A DNA stretch of 64,000 bases from Streptomyces caniferus. GTDB taxonomy: Bacteria; Actinomycetota; Actinomycetes; Streptomycetales; Streptomycetaceae. Positions 33,814 to 42,822 of this stretch are shown here, in pieces; positions within the stretch are counted from its first letter, which is position 1; each line of letters opens with the position of its first letter. The stretch covers positions 4,826,976 to 4,890,975 of the forward strand of contig NZ_BLIN01000005.1 in the NCBI RefSeq assembly GCF_009811555.1, read 5' to 3'. The notes beneath the pieces were generated by a model that worked only from the letters and a program-made list of their open reading frames with translations, had not been told where the DNA came from and made no database searches. A program made the translations under genes and the position numbers.

Positions 33814-35043
33814 TCACAAGGGCCGGGGAGCGCTCGATCCGTTCCCGGGCGCCAGGTCCACGATCGCCAGGGCGCCTCCGTCGGGAGGGTTTTCGTAGGT
33901 CACCTTGGCGTGCAGTACCCGGGCCTGGCCGGTGACGATGGTGAGGCCCAGGCCGATGCCGGCGCCGCGTTCGCGGGCGCCGGTGCGGAAGCGCTGGGGG
34001 CCGTGGGTGAGGAGTTCGGCGGGGAAGCCGGGGCCGTGGTCGCGGACGTGGATGGCCGCTCCGTCGACTTCCAGGGTGACGGGTGGGGCGCCGTGCACCC
34101 GGGCGTTGGTGATCAGGTTGGCCAGGATGCGCTCGACGCGGCGGGGGTCGGTCGTCACGGACGCTTCGCGGTGCACCGTCACCTCGACGTCCCCGCCCGC
34201 CAGCGTGACCGCCCGGTGCGCCAGGGCGCCCGTACGGATCTCCTCGTGTTGTGCCTGCTCGACGCCCGGCACATCGAGCCGGGCCACCTCCAGGACGTTC
34301 TCCACCAGGCTGCGCAGGGTGTCCACGCCCCCGCTGACCAGTTCGGCCGGGCGGCCGGGCGGCAGCAGTCCCACAGCGGTCACCAGGCCGGCCACCGGAG
34401 TGCGGAGCTCATGGGCGATATCGGCGGTGACCTGCCGTTCGGCCTCCAGCCGGGCGCTCAGGGCGTCGGCCATGGTGTTGACGGCGGCGCCGAGCCGGGC
34501 GATCTCGTCCTTGCCCCGGGGGCGGACCCGGTCCGTCAGATCGCCGTCCGCGATCCGCTGCGCGGTGTCCGCGGACGCGGTGATCCGCCGCCCCGCGCCG
34601 GCCGCCGCCGCGACGCCCAGCACACAGCCGAGCGCGGTGACGGACGCGCCGGAGCCCAGCAGCACCCGGTCGAGATCGGCCAGGGCACGGACCTGCGGGG
34701 CATAGGAGCGCCGGACGGCGACGATGTCGCGGCCGCTGCGGGTGGCGGCCCACAGCACCGGGGCACCGGAACCGCCGGTGCTCTGGAGGCAGGTGGCGCG
34801 CACGGGACGGTCGGTGACGGTCCTGCGGAGCGCGGCGGGCAGGTCCGGCGGATTGACCAGGGCGCCGCTGTCGATTCCGGAGGCGTAGGCGCCGACCGCC
34901 TCGACGAGCCGGGCGTCGACGACATGCGCCGCGCTCCGCCGCTGGTCCGCACTCGTGAGCTGGTGCACCAGCAGTCCGATGAGGGTGGCCACGATCGCCG
35001 CCGTACCGGCGATGACCAGAGCGGTCTTGGTACGCAGTCCCAT
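33814..35043 (-). CDS. Two-component sensor histidine kinase
   Basis: 409 residues from ATG 35043. Two transmembrane helices (about 7-29 and 134-152) enclose a short extracytoplasmic sensor of about 105 residues, followed by HAMP, HisKA with ADIAHELRTPVAGL (His near 214), and a HATPase domain with NLITNARVHG, DHGPGFP and GIGLGLTIV. Phosphorylates the OmpR-type regulator whose gene ends five bases upstream. The preceding two genes encode exported proteins, so the signal may be envelope-related, as in CseBC-like systems. Confidence 0.9.
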   Translation of the reverse strand: MGLRTKTALVIAGTAAIVATLIGLLVHQLTSADQRRSAAHVVDARLVEAVGAYASGIDSGALVNPPDLPAALRRTVTDRPVRATCLQSTGGSGAPVLWAATRSGRDIVAVRRSYAPQVRALADLDRVLLGSGASVTALGCVLGVAAAAGAGRRITASADTAQRIADGDLTDRVRPRGKDEIARLGAAVNTMADALSARLEAERQVTADIAHELRTPVAGLVTAVGLLPPGRPAELVSGGVDTLRSLVENVLEVARLDVPGVEQAQHEEIRTGALAHRAVTLAGGDVEVTVHREASVTTDPRRVERILANLITNARVHGAPPVTLEVDGAAIHVRDHGPGFPAELLTHGPQRFRTGARERGAGIGLGLTIVTGQARVLHAKVTYENPPDGGALAIVDLAPGNGSSAPRPL

Positions 35044-35048
35044 GGAGG

Positions 35049-35726
35049 TCAGGGGGCGAGCTTGTAGCCGAAGCCGCGGACGGTGACGATGCGGCCGTGG
35101 CCGATCTTGGCGCGCAGCCGCTGCACATGCACGTCGACGACCCGGGGATCGCCGCCGCACGCGTAGTCCCAGACCCGCTCCAGCAGAGTGGTCCGGGAGA
35201 GCACGACCCCGGGCTCCGCCGCGAACTCCAGCACCAACTTGCGCTCGGTGGGGGTGAGATCCAGCAGCCGGCCGGCCCGGTGGATGTCCATGGAAGCGGT
35301 GTCCACCGTGAGGTCGCCGAACCGCAGCAGCGTCTCGTTCTCGTACGGGACGGGCTCGGTGAAGTCCGTGGTGCGGCGCAGCGCCGCGCGTATGCGGGCG
35401 ACGAGCACCGGTATGTCGTACGGCTTGGTGAGATAGTCGTCGGCGCCCGCTTCCAGACCGAGGACGACGTCCACCGGATCGGTGCGGGCGGAGAGCATCA
35501 GCACCGGCAGCCGGCTCACCTCGCGGATGCGCCGCACCACGCTGACTCCGTCGAGGCGGGGCAGCATCACGTCCAGCAGGGCGACATCGGGGGCGCGGTC
35601 CCGGAACTGCGCCAGCCCGGCATGGCCGTCGGCGGCCGTGCGCACCTCGTATCCGTAGCGTTCCAGGGACAGTTGGGTGGCCTCGCGCAGCAGGGGGTCG
35701 TCCTCCACGAGCAGCACATCGGTCAT
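35049..35726 (-). CDS. OmpR/PhoB-family response regulator
   Basis: 225 residues. Receiver domain 1-115 with the acidic pair EDD (8-10), phospho-Asp in ALLDVMLPRLDG (near residue 51), Ser in LMLSAR and Lys in YLTKPY; winged-helix DNA-binding domain about 130-225 (LTPTERKLVLEFAAEPG, VDVHVQRLRAKIG, VRGFGYKL). All phosphorelay residues are present. Coupled to the downstream kinase (5-bp gap) and close behind the lipoprotein gene (11-bp gap), forming a four-gene operon. Confidence 0.93.
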   Translation of the reverse strand: MTDVLLVEDDPLLREATQLSLERYGYEVRTAADGHAGLAQFRDRAPDVALLDVMLPRLDGVSVVRRIREVSRLPVLMLSARTDPVDVVLGLEAGADDYLTKPYDIPVLVARIRAALRRTTDFTEPVPYENETLLRFGDLTVDTASMDIHRAGRLLDLTPTERKLVLEFAAEPGVVLSRTTLLERVWDYACGGDPRVVDVHVQRLRAKIGHGRIVTVRGFGYKLAP

Positions 35727-35737
35727 CGCTGGTGTTC

Positions 35738-36184
35738 CTAGGGCTCGGGGACGGGCAGCCGGACGTTGCGCAGCTCGCTCGCCTGGTCGTGCGGGAGGCC
35801 GGGGGCCCGGACGACGGCGCGGGTGTAGTACGAGACGTTCTCACGGCGCTGCAGGCGGCTGAGTTCGACGGTGGCCGGATAGCCGTTCGCCGGGCAGTCC
35901 GGGATGCACCACACGCCCCCTGTCCGCCCGGTGGCAACGGCCTTCGGTCTTCCCCAGGAGCGCCAGCTCAACCGGGAGAGGGAGGAGAACTCGGTGAGGG
36001 CGAACCCGGTGGGGCGGGTCAGCGGGTGGCCCAGGGTGTCGGTGACGTAGACCGGGCCGGAGACCTGGCTGGGGCTGGGCGCGGGGCCTTCGACATGGGG
36101 CTCTTCGGGGTTGCCGCACCCGGCGAGGCCCACGGCCGTGAGCACCAGCGCGAACACGGTGGCCACGGCCGTGGGCTTGTTCAT
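35738..36184 (-). CDS. Exported lipoprotein, paralogue of its upstream neighbour
   Basis: 148 residues. Signal peptide with lipobox VGLAGC (Cys23) for lipid anchoring. The mature part shares a domain with the next gene upstream: RPTGFALTEFSSLSRLSWRSWG, KAVATGRTGGVWCIPDCP, then a beta-rich end, including two conserved cysteines that could form a disulfide. Not a family I can name. Being in one operon with a two-component system, it may sense or be controlled by an envelope signal; compare CseA, a lipoprotein that tunes the CseBC system. Confidence 0.75.
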   Translation of the reverse strand: MNKPTAVATVFALVLTAVGLAGCGNPEEPHVEGPAPSPSQVSGPVYVTDTLGHPLTRPTGFALTEFSSLSRLSWRSWGRPKAVATGRTGGVWCIPDCPANGYPATVELSRLQRRENVSYYTRAVVRAPGLPHDQASELRNVRLPVPEP

Positions 36185-36202
36185 CGGAAGTGGTCTTTTC
36201 CG

Positions 36203-36703
36203 TCAGATGGTGGCGAGCGGACGCTTGCCGTCGAGGTCCTCGGCATCGTACGCACCGTTGCCGCCGGCCAGCTTCAGGGTGAAGGAGGAGAAGACCTTCT
36301 TGCCGTGCACCGTCTTGGGGTCCGACAGCGTGAGGGTGCCCTTCAGCGGCTTGTCGAGGCAGGTCCGGACGCACCAGATGCCGGAGACCTCACCGGTGGC
36401 GACGGCCTTCTTGGCGCCCCACTGCTTCCAGTGCAGGTTCCCCATCGCGGTGTACTCGGAGAGCACCAGGCGCTCGGGCCTGCGCTCGGCCTTGCCCTTG
36501 TCCGCGTTCTCCTCGCCGGCGTGGTTCATGACGTAGGGGGTCTGCGCGGAGTGGGCGGCAGTCGCCGGGCGGGCGGTGTGCGCCGCGGCGGTCGCGGCGT
36601 TCGCCCCGGTGGCGGTGGCGACGCTGCCGAGGACGGCGACGCAGGCCAGCGCGGCGCCTATCGCCGACGTGTGGCGACGGGCCGTCTTCGTGATGCGGTT
36701 CAT
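36203..36703 (-). CDS. Secreted protein, paralogue of the lipoprotein gene
   Basis: 166 residues. Signal peptide of about 36 residues with no lipobox (ending near GANAATAA), then an Ala/Thr-rich stretch, then the shared domain: RPERLVLSEYTAMGNLHWKQWG, KKAVATGEVSGIWCVRTCLD, SFTLKLAGGNG. The W-x2-WG and GxWC...C pattern is the same as in the lipoprotein 18 bases downstream, so the pair arose by duplication, one kept soluble and one lipid-anchored. First gene of the operon with the response regulator and kinase. Confidence 0.75.
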   Translation of the reverse strand: MNRITKTARRHTSAIGAALACVAVLGSVATATGANAATAAAHTARPATAAHSAQTPYVMNHAGEENADKGKAERRPERLVLSEYTAMGNLHWKQWGAKKAVATGEVSGIWCVRTCLDKPLKGTLTLSDPKTVHGKKVFSSFTLKLAGGNGAYDAEDLDGKRPLATI

Positions 36704-36905
36704 GCTCGCTCCAGTTCGTATGGATCGGTCGGCGACTCAGAAGCTATGAGCGACGGTTCTCGATGGCCTGTCAGCCGTGTAACAGCCGTCCATCGGCGGC
36801 TGTTACCTGATCTACATACGGGAGGGAGCGGGCTCGCGGCCGGGCCCGGCGAGGCCTGGTGGTGGGGAAAGGCCAGGTCAGGCGGGGCTTCGGCGGCCGC
36901 GCTGG

Positions 36906-37298
36906 CTACTTCGCGGTCAGGCGAGTCGTCCTGCCGTCCTTCGTCACGGCGATGCCCCTCGGCACCTCGACCTTGAACCTGGCGTCACACACGGCGATGC
37001 CGCTGCAGCCCGCGTCGATGTCGAGGGTGTCGCCCTTGAGCCGCCAGACCAGACGCGCGGTGCCCGCTGCCGCGTCGAACCACCGGGTGACCTTGATGTC
37101 CTTGCGGTCGGTGGCCACCAGATCGGTGGCGACCTCATGTGTCGTCAGGTGCAGGGAAGTGCCGTCGAACGGGAAGGTCTTCGACTCCGGTGTCGCCTTC
37201 CTGGCATCCACCGAGCAGCCGGTGAGGCCCAGGGCGGCGAAGGCCGCCGCCGCGACGACGAGGGTGACGGGCCGCTTCGAGCCGGCGCCTGGAAACAT
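36906..37298 (-). CDS. DUF4097-like lipoprotein
   Basis: 130 residues from ATG 37298. Lipobox LGLTGC (Cys27 region) after a short signal peptide. The mature part is a small repetitive beta structure (SLHLTTHEVATDLVATDRKDIKVTRWF..., LKGDTLDIDAGCSG, RFKVEVPRGIAV) like DUF4097 beta-helical surface or adhesin domains; two cysteines lie in the CSGIAVCDARF turn. Sits 155 bases downstream of a histidine kinase on the same strand. Substrate unknown. Confidence 0.7.
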   Translation of the reverse strand: MFPGAGSKRPVTLVVAAAAFAALGLTGCSVDARKATPESKTFPFDGTSLHLTTHEVATDLVATDRKDIKVTRWFDAAAGTARLVWRLKGDTLDIDAGCSGIAVCDARFKVEVPRGIAVTKDGRTTRLTAK

Positions 37299-37453
37299 CG
37301 GTTCCTCCACAGGTACGGGGTGGTGCACTCCGGTGAGGATTCCGGGGCCGGGCGGGCGGCACATCTGCCGATCGGCAGATATCGGGTGGGCGGGTTTCGG
37401 GCCGGCTGGCCGGCGGAGGCCGGGGCAGCGGATCTCGGCACGGCCGTTACGGG

Positions 37454-38656
37454 CTAGTGGAGTTCGGCCCGACGGGCAACGGTTGCGCCGACGGCGGGCG
37501 CCGGGAGCAGGCAGCTGACCCGCCACCCCTGCGCGTACGGGCCCGCCTCCAGCGCGCCCCCGAGGGCGGCGACCCGCTCGGCGAGACCCGCGAGCCCGGT
37601 GCCACCGCCGCGGCGGGTGGCCGCGGACGCCTGGGGGCCTGCCGTGTCGGCGACCGAGATCTCCACGGACCGGTCGGCGGTCCGGCCGGCGGACACCTCG
37701 ACCCGGGCGGCCCGCGGCGCATGCCGCCGTACGTTGGTCAGCGCCTCCAGCACCACGCGGTACGCGGTGTCCTCGGCCTCCCGCGAGAGGGCGCCCGCCA
37801 TCGCGTCCTCCAGGGACAGGGCCACCTCGGCCGTGGTCATGGCGGAGAAACGGCCGACGAGTTCGGGCAGATCGGCCAGACCGTGGTGCCGGGTGGGCGG
37901 CGGCTCGTCCGCGGGGCGGCCGTCCACCTCGCGCAGCGTCGCCACCGTACGGTCCATGGAGTCCAGCGCCCGCAGCCCGGCCTGCTCGATACGGTGCAGC
38001 AGCGCGCGGTGCTCCTCGGAGCCGGTGTCCTCGCCCAGCTGGGCCGCCTGCGTCTCCAGGACGATGCCGGTCACCTCGTGCGCCACGAAGTCGTGCAGAT
38101 CGCGGGCGACTTCGAGCCGCTGCTCGCGCCGGGCCAGCGCCACGGCATGCGCCCGGCGATGGTCCAGCGACCGCAGGTAGAGCCCGACGCCGGTGGCCCC
38201 GGCGGTCGGGAAGACGGCCAACGCGGCCAGGAAGACCGACTCCTTGAGCCCGAGGTGGGGGTCGTGCAGGGTGAAGCGCAGCGGCAGGAGGATCGCGGCG
38301 GTGCCGGTCAGGGCACCGGCGATACCGACGCGGGGGCCGGGCACATGGCGTACCACCCGCTCCAGGAGGACGAGCAGCGCGACCGTCTCGAACGGGGTCC
38401 AGAGGAGGGCCAGGCCCGCCTTCCCGAAGGAGACGCAGTCCGCGGCGAGGGAGAGCAGCGTGAGGCCGCCGGCCGCCCGGTCGAGGGTGATCCGGCCCGT
38501 CGGCCAGGGCAGGATCGCCACGACGAGCGCGAGCGCGGCCATGGCCGCCGGAACACAGGCGCCGGGCGGCGAGACCACGGCGGGGAGGAGCATCGCCGCC
38601 GCGGCCGCCCCGCACCATCGGCGCCGTCTTCGCCGTGCAGGAACGGTGTCATCCAT
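37454..38656 (-). CDS. NarL-type sensor histidine kinase
   Basis: 400 residues from ATG 38656. Five or six hydrophobic helices (about 15-155) form a membrane sensor without a large outside domain. HisKA_3 dimerisation block VARDLHDFVAHEVTGIVLETQA (His near 207) and a HATPase_c end (LEALTNVRRHAPRAARVEV, GGGTGLAGLAERVAALGG) follow. Pairs with the LuxR-type regulator 178 bases upstream. The signal is unknown. Confidence 0.88.
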   Translation of the reverse strand: MDDTVPARRRRRRWCGAAAAAMLLPAVVSPPGACVPAAMAALALVVAILPWPTGRITLDRAAGGLTLLSLAADCVSFGKAGLALLWTPFETVALLVLLERVVRHVPGPRVGIAGALTGTAAILLPLRFTLHDPHLGLKESVFLAALAVFPTAGATGVGLYLRSLDHRRAHAVALARREQRLEVARDLHDFVAHEVTGIVLETQAAQLGEDTGSEEHRALLHRIEQAGLRALDSMDRTVATLREVDGRPADEPPPTRHHGLADLPELVGRFSAMTTAEVALSLEDAMAGALSREAEDTAYRVVLEALTNVRRHAPRAARVEVSAGRTADRSVEISVADTAGPQASAATRRGGGTGLAGLAERVAALGGALEAGPYAQGWRVSCLLPAPAVGATVARRAELH

Positions 38657-38834
38657 GACGGCGAGGCTACGCAGCCGCCCGCTGGAGGCCCCGCTCGTCG
38701 CCTGCCGGAGGGCGGAAACCGGCCGGAGGCCCGGCCTGCCGCGGGCCGAAGGCCGCCTGCGGAGCCCGTCGGTCCGGTGCCCGGATGACCTCAGGACCAT
38801 GGCCGGATGCCGTCGGTCCCGTACCCGGATGTCC

Positions 38835-39503
38835 TCACCCCGGTGTCCGCCCGGTCGCGTACCCCAACTCCCAGGCCCGTACGGCGATGCCGACCCGATT
38901 GCTCACCTGCAGCTTGCGCTGAATGCTGGCGACATGGGTTTTGACCGTGCCCGCGGAGATGAACAACTCGCGGGCGATATCGGCATTGGTGCGGCCCTCG
39001 GCGACCTTCCCGGCGATCTCCACCTCCCGGTCGGTCAGCACCGCGTCGCGGCGGCGGGAGCGGCGGCCGGGCGTGGGGCCGGTGACGTGCTCCAGCAGCC
39101 GGACGGTGATCGACGGGCTGATCAGGCTGTCGCCGGCCATGGCCGCCCGCACCGCCTCGATGAGCAGCGTCGGCCCCGAGCGTTTGAGCAGAAAGCCCGA
39201 GGCGCCGAAGCGCAGCGCGGGATAGACGTAGGAGTCGAGGTCGAAGGTCGTCACGATGACGATCCGGACCGGGGCGGGCGCCGCGGGGTCGGCCAGCCGG
39301 CGGGTCACCTCCAGCCCGTCCATCCGCGGCATCCGGATGTCCACCAGCGCCACATCGGGTTGGAGGGTGCGCCCCAACTCCACGGCCTCCACCCCGTCCG
39401 CCGCCTCGCCGACGACTTCCATATCGGGCTGGCTCTCCAGGATGCGGCGGAGGCCCCGGCGGACCATCTCCTGGTCGTCGGCGATCAGTAGGCGAATCGT
39501 CAC
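38835..39503 (-). CDS. NarL/LuxR-family response regulator
   Basis: 222 residues from GTG 39503, the position giving the normal TIRLLIADDQEMVRRGL start. Receiver with DD (8-9), phospho-Asp in VALVDIRMPRMDG (near 53), Thr in VTTF and Lys in FLLKRSGP; C-terminal LuxR helix-turn-helix (LTDREVEIAGKVAEGRTNADIA, then SAGTVKTHVASI). A basic linker GRRSRRRDA joins them. Transcribed ahead of its kinase. Confidence 0.92.
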   Translation of the reverse strand: MTIRLLIADDQEMVRRGLRRILESQPDMEVVGEAADGVEAVELGRTLQPDVALVDIRMPRMDGLEVTRRLADPAAPAPVRIVIVTTFDLDSYVYPALRFGASGFLLKRSGPTLLIEAVRAAMAGDSLISPSITVRLLEHVTGPTPGRRSRRRDAVLTDREVEIAGKVAEGRTNADIARELFISAGTVKTHVASIQRKLQVSNRVGIAVRAWELGYATGRTPG

Positions 39504-40118
39504 GGGCAGGAATTCTGCCGCAGGCGGGACGGACACGAGGCCCGAACCCCCGCCGCACGCACCTCATTTGAGCCGCTCGGCATCGCACCCCGGAGGTTGT
39601 GCTTTCTGCGGCACCGGGCCGCCGGGGGCGAGGACCCGCCGCCGGAACGGGGGAGCGCGGGCAGGGGCGGGGAGGGGAGGGCCGCGGGTCCCTCGGCGAT
39701 CCCGGCGGTCCGGCGGCATCGATTTCCGGCCAGATATCGGCCTCCTGCCGGACATCCGGCGCACCCGGCAGCCCTCCGGCAGGCATCGGAACCTGCTGAC
39801 CGCTTACTGCCTGCCGCCCCTCGCCTGCCGCCTACCGCACCCGCGGTGCTCCGGCGGCGCCGCACGCCCGGATGGAGTGCCCTCCAGAGAGCCGCCGCCC
39901 GCCCCCTCCGGCCGCCCACCCACCCCCACTGACCTGCGAAAAGACGACCGATGGGGCGGCGAGCCCACCGCCTCCGCGGACCTGCTCGCGTGGCGGGTAG
40001 CGGGGGATGCGGGCATGTTGAGGAGACAGCCGCATTCCTGGACGGAAGGAAGGGCCTCAGGGGGCATACCTGACGCGGACGGGGCCGTCCGCGGGTGAGC
40101 GGACCAGGAGGCTCCCGG
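39504..40118. other. Divergent intergenic region
   Basis: About 615 bases between the response regulator and the GDPD gene. GC-rich, C-skewed on the plus strand in the middle (39780-39940), with no frame having both ribosome site and family features. Presumably promoters for both directions; no clear hexamers seen. Confidence 0.5.
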
Positions 40119-41003
40119 ATGCTTCGGAGATCGCTGCGGATACCCGCTGCCGGGATCGCCTACCTGGTGACGGCCGCGGTGTCGTCGTCCGCGATGGCCT
40201 CCGGTCCGGAGGAGTACGCGGACGTCGCCGTGAGCAGCGGGACCCGGGCCGGTCCCGGCACCGCGGCCACGCTGGTGATCGCCCACCGCGGTGCCTCGCG
40301 GTACGCGCCCGAGAACACCCTCGCCGCCGTCGACGCCGCCCACCGCCGCGGGCTCATATGGGTCGAGAACGATGTGCAGCGCAGCAAGGACGGCCGGCTG
40401 GTGGTGCTGCACGACGCCACGCTGGCGCGGACGACCGACGCCGCGAAGGTGTTTCCCGGGCGGGCGCCCTGGCGGGTGGGGGACTTCACCGCCGCCGAGA
40501 TCGCGCGGCTGGATGCCGGGAGCTGGTTCAACAGGCGGTTCGCCGGGGAACGGGTGCCGACGCTCACCGACTATCTACGCCGTCTGGACCACAACGGCCA
40601 GCGCCTTCTGCTGGAGATCAAGGCCCCGGAGAAGTACCCGGGAATCGAGGCACAGGTCATCCGTGAACTGCGGGCACGGGGGTGGCTGGACCGGGCCCAT
40701 GTCCGCAGCCGGCTGGTGGTCCAGAGCTTCAGCGTGCCGTGTGTCAAGGCCGTGCACGAGGCGGTGCCGCAGATCCGTACGGGGATTCTCGGAGCGCCGG
40801 GGGTGGACAAGCTGGCGGGCTATGCGCGGTTCGCCGACCAGATCAACCCCCGCGCGTCCGCGATCAGTTCGCGCTGGCTGGCGGCCGTGCACCGGCTGCG
40901 CGGCCCGCACGGGCGCCCGTTGCAGGTCTATGCGTGGGACGTGGCGAAGAACACCAGCGCACGGTCGGTGAGAGCGCGAGGGGTCGAAGGTGTTATTCAA
41001 TAG
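40119..41003 (+). CDS. Glycerophosphodiester phosphodiesterase family protein
   Basis: 294 residues from ATG 40119. Signal peptide likely (MLRRSLRIPAAGIAYLVTAA...), so it acts outside the membrane. GDPD catalytic set: IAHRGASRYAPENT (general-acid His and Arg), WVENDVQRSKDGRLVVLHD (metal Glu/Asp and second His), LEIKAPEKYPG (metal Glu/Lys), VQSF, and a terminal VYAWDV. Hydrolyses glycerophosphodiesters to glycerol 3-phosphate and an alcohol; probably for phosphate or polar-lipid salvage. The C-terminal substrate loop is complete. Confidence 0.9.
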   Translation: MLRRSLRIPAAGIAYLVTAAVSSSAMASGPEEYADVAVSSGTRAGPGTAATLVIAHRGASRYAPENTLAAVDAAHRRGLIWVENDVQRSKDGRLVVLHDATLARTTDAAKVFPGRAPWRVGDFTAAEIARLDAGSWFNRRFAGERVPTLTDYLRRLDHNGQRLLLEIKAPEKYPGIEAQVIRELRARGWLDRAHVRSRLVVQSFSVPCVKAVHEAVPQIRTGILGAPGVDKLAGYARFADQINPRASAISSRWLAAVHRLRGPHGRPLQVYAWDVAKNTSARSVRARGVEGVIQ

Positions 41004-41307
41004 CGGGCAGGGGCCGGGGATTAGAGGGGCATTGTCCAGATCTCGTGGGACCGCCATGCCGTGATCCCGGCCGCGCGGCCGTCCGTGGCGCGTGAAGGAG
41101 CTGTGGAGGGCGGATGCATCGCGTGTGGCCGCCCACAGACGGGGATTTACGTGATTCCCGCCGCGGGGCTAAGGTGCCTGAGATGTTCGACGCCGCCACA
41201 CTCCCCGTAAAAGAACTAAGACGCAGGATTTGGCTTTTGGGTTCCGATTTGCGGCCCGGTGCGGGCCAGCGTCCAGCTCCTCCTCTGGGAACGTTCCGGG
41301 AGGCTCC
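41004..41307. other. Intergenic region, no gene seen
   Basis: About 300 bases between the GDPD and the acyltransferase. No supported frame. A GGGAGG ribosome site closes its right end and sets the TTG start at 41308. Confidence 0.5.
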
Positions 41308-42603
41308 TTGAAAAACGATTTTCCGGCATACGGCGAACGGCGGGTGCCCCTTCCCCCGCCGCGACGGATGCCGCACGACGTGTTGACCCCGGCGGGCGCG
41401 GCCCAGGCCGGCGGTGCGACGGCGACGATGGCACCGGCGGCGACGGCGACCGCCTCGAAGACGCCGACGGACCGTCAACCGGCTGCCCCGCACGGTACTT
41501 CGCCCGACCGGTCCCGCGGCCATGCGAAGGGCCGGGGCACGGACCGTGCCAAGAAGGCCGACGCGGCGGACGCCAAGGCGAAGCCGCGCGACGCCTTCTT
41601 CGACAATGCGAAGTATCTGGCCATCGTGCTCGTGGCGATGGGTCACTCCTGGGAACCGCTGCGCGACGGCAGCCGGACGGCGGCGGCGCTCTACATCACC
41701 GTCTACGCCTTCCATATGCCGGCGTTCATCATCATCTCCGGCTATTTCTCGCGCAGTTTCGATATGCGCAAGGACCGGCTGCAGCGGCTGATTACCGGGG
41801 TCGCCGTGCCCTACATCCTCTTCGAAGTCGCCTACACGCTCTTCAAGAGGTGGGCGGACGACGATCCGGGTTATCCGATCAGCCTGATGGACCCCTGGTA
41901 TCTGACGTGGTTCCTGGCCGCGCTGTTCATCTGGCGGCTCACGACTCCGCTGTGGAAGATCGTGCGCTGGCCGGTCCCGCTGGCCCTGGCCATCGCCGTG
42001 CTGGCGTCCGTCTCACCGGACATCGGCGACGACCTGGACCTCCAGCGGGTGCTGCAGTTCCTGCCGTTCTTCGTGATCGGGCTGTCGCTGCGGCCGGAGC
42101 ACTTCAAGCTCGTACGCCGCAAGAAGGCGCGGATCCTGGCCGTACCGGTCTTCGCGGCCGCGCTGGTCTTCGCGTACTGGGCGGCGCCGCGGATGAACGC
42201 CGCATGGTTCTACCACCGCGACGCCGCGCAGGAGCTGGCCGCTCCCTGGTGGAGCGGTGCGGTGATGACGCTGGCGATGTTCGGCTGCTCACTGGTGCTG
42301 GTGGCGTGCTTCTTCGCCTGGATTCCCGGGCGCACGATGTGGTGCACGGCGCTGGGCGCAGGCACTCTCTACGGCTACCTGCTGCACGGCTTCCTCGCCA
42401 AGGGCTCGCGCTTCTGGGACTGGTACGACGCGGCCTGGATGCAGACCCCGTGGGGCGCGGTACTGCTGACGCTCATCGCGGGCACCGTCATCACGCTGCT
42501 GTGCACGCCGCCCGTGCAGCGGATCTTCCGGTTCGCCATGGAGCCCAAGATGACCTGGGCCTTCAAGAAGGACCCGGTGGGGATGGCCCGCGGCCGGAAC
42601 TGA
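41308..42603 (+). CDS. Acyltransferase family 3 membrane protein
   Basis: 431 residues from TTG 41308, preferred because GGGAGG lies five bases upstream (ATG 41368 is an alternative). Residues 1 to about 90 are a disordered Ala/Thr/Lys-rich cytoplasmic tail; about ten membrane helices follow. Signatures FFDNAKYLAIVLVAMGHSW with the conserved His, the arginine-containing ISGYFSRSFDMRKDRLQRLI, and LHGFL match acyltransferase-3 proteins that O-acylate sugars or other surface molecules. The substrate is not visible. Confidence 0.85.
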   Translation: MKNDFPAYGERRVPLPPPRRMPHDVLTPAGAAQAGGATATMAPAATATASKTPTDRQPAAPHGTSPDRSRGHAKGRGTDRAKKADAADAKAKPRDAFFDNAKYLAIVLVAMGHSWEPLRDGSRTAAALYITVYAFHMPAFIIISGYFSRSFDMRKDRLQRLITGVAVPYILFEVAYTLFKRWADDDPGYPISLMDPWYLTWFLAALFIWRLTTPLWKIVRWPVPLALAIAVLASVSPDIGDDLDLQRVLQFLPFFVIGLSLRPEHFKLVRRKKARILAVPVFAAALVFAYWAAPRMNAAWFYHRDAAQELAAPWWSGAVMTLAMFGCSLVLVACFFAWIPGRTMWCTALGAGTLYGYLLHGFLAKGSRFWDWYDAAWMQTPWGAVLLTLIAGTVITLLCTPPVQRIFRFAMEPKMTWAFKKDPVGMARGRN

Positions 42604-42822
42604 GCGGTCGCGCGCCGTACGGGCGGTCGTTCCTCGTGCCGGGGGCGGCGGGCTGTGCCGAGGGTGGTGAACAGCGTCAGGGGCGCTCGTTCCGCCGGGA
42701 GACCGGCGGGGCGGGCGCCCCTGACGCGTATCCGGAGTGTGCGAACCCCTGGTGGCCTTCCAGGGCCGGCTTCAGGGTCCCGCCTGCCCTGCGGGCGGAC
42801 GACGAGACGTTGAAGACAGGCC

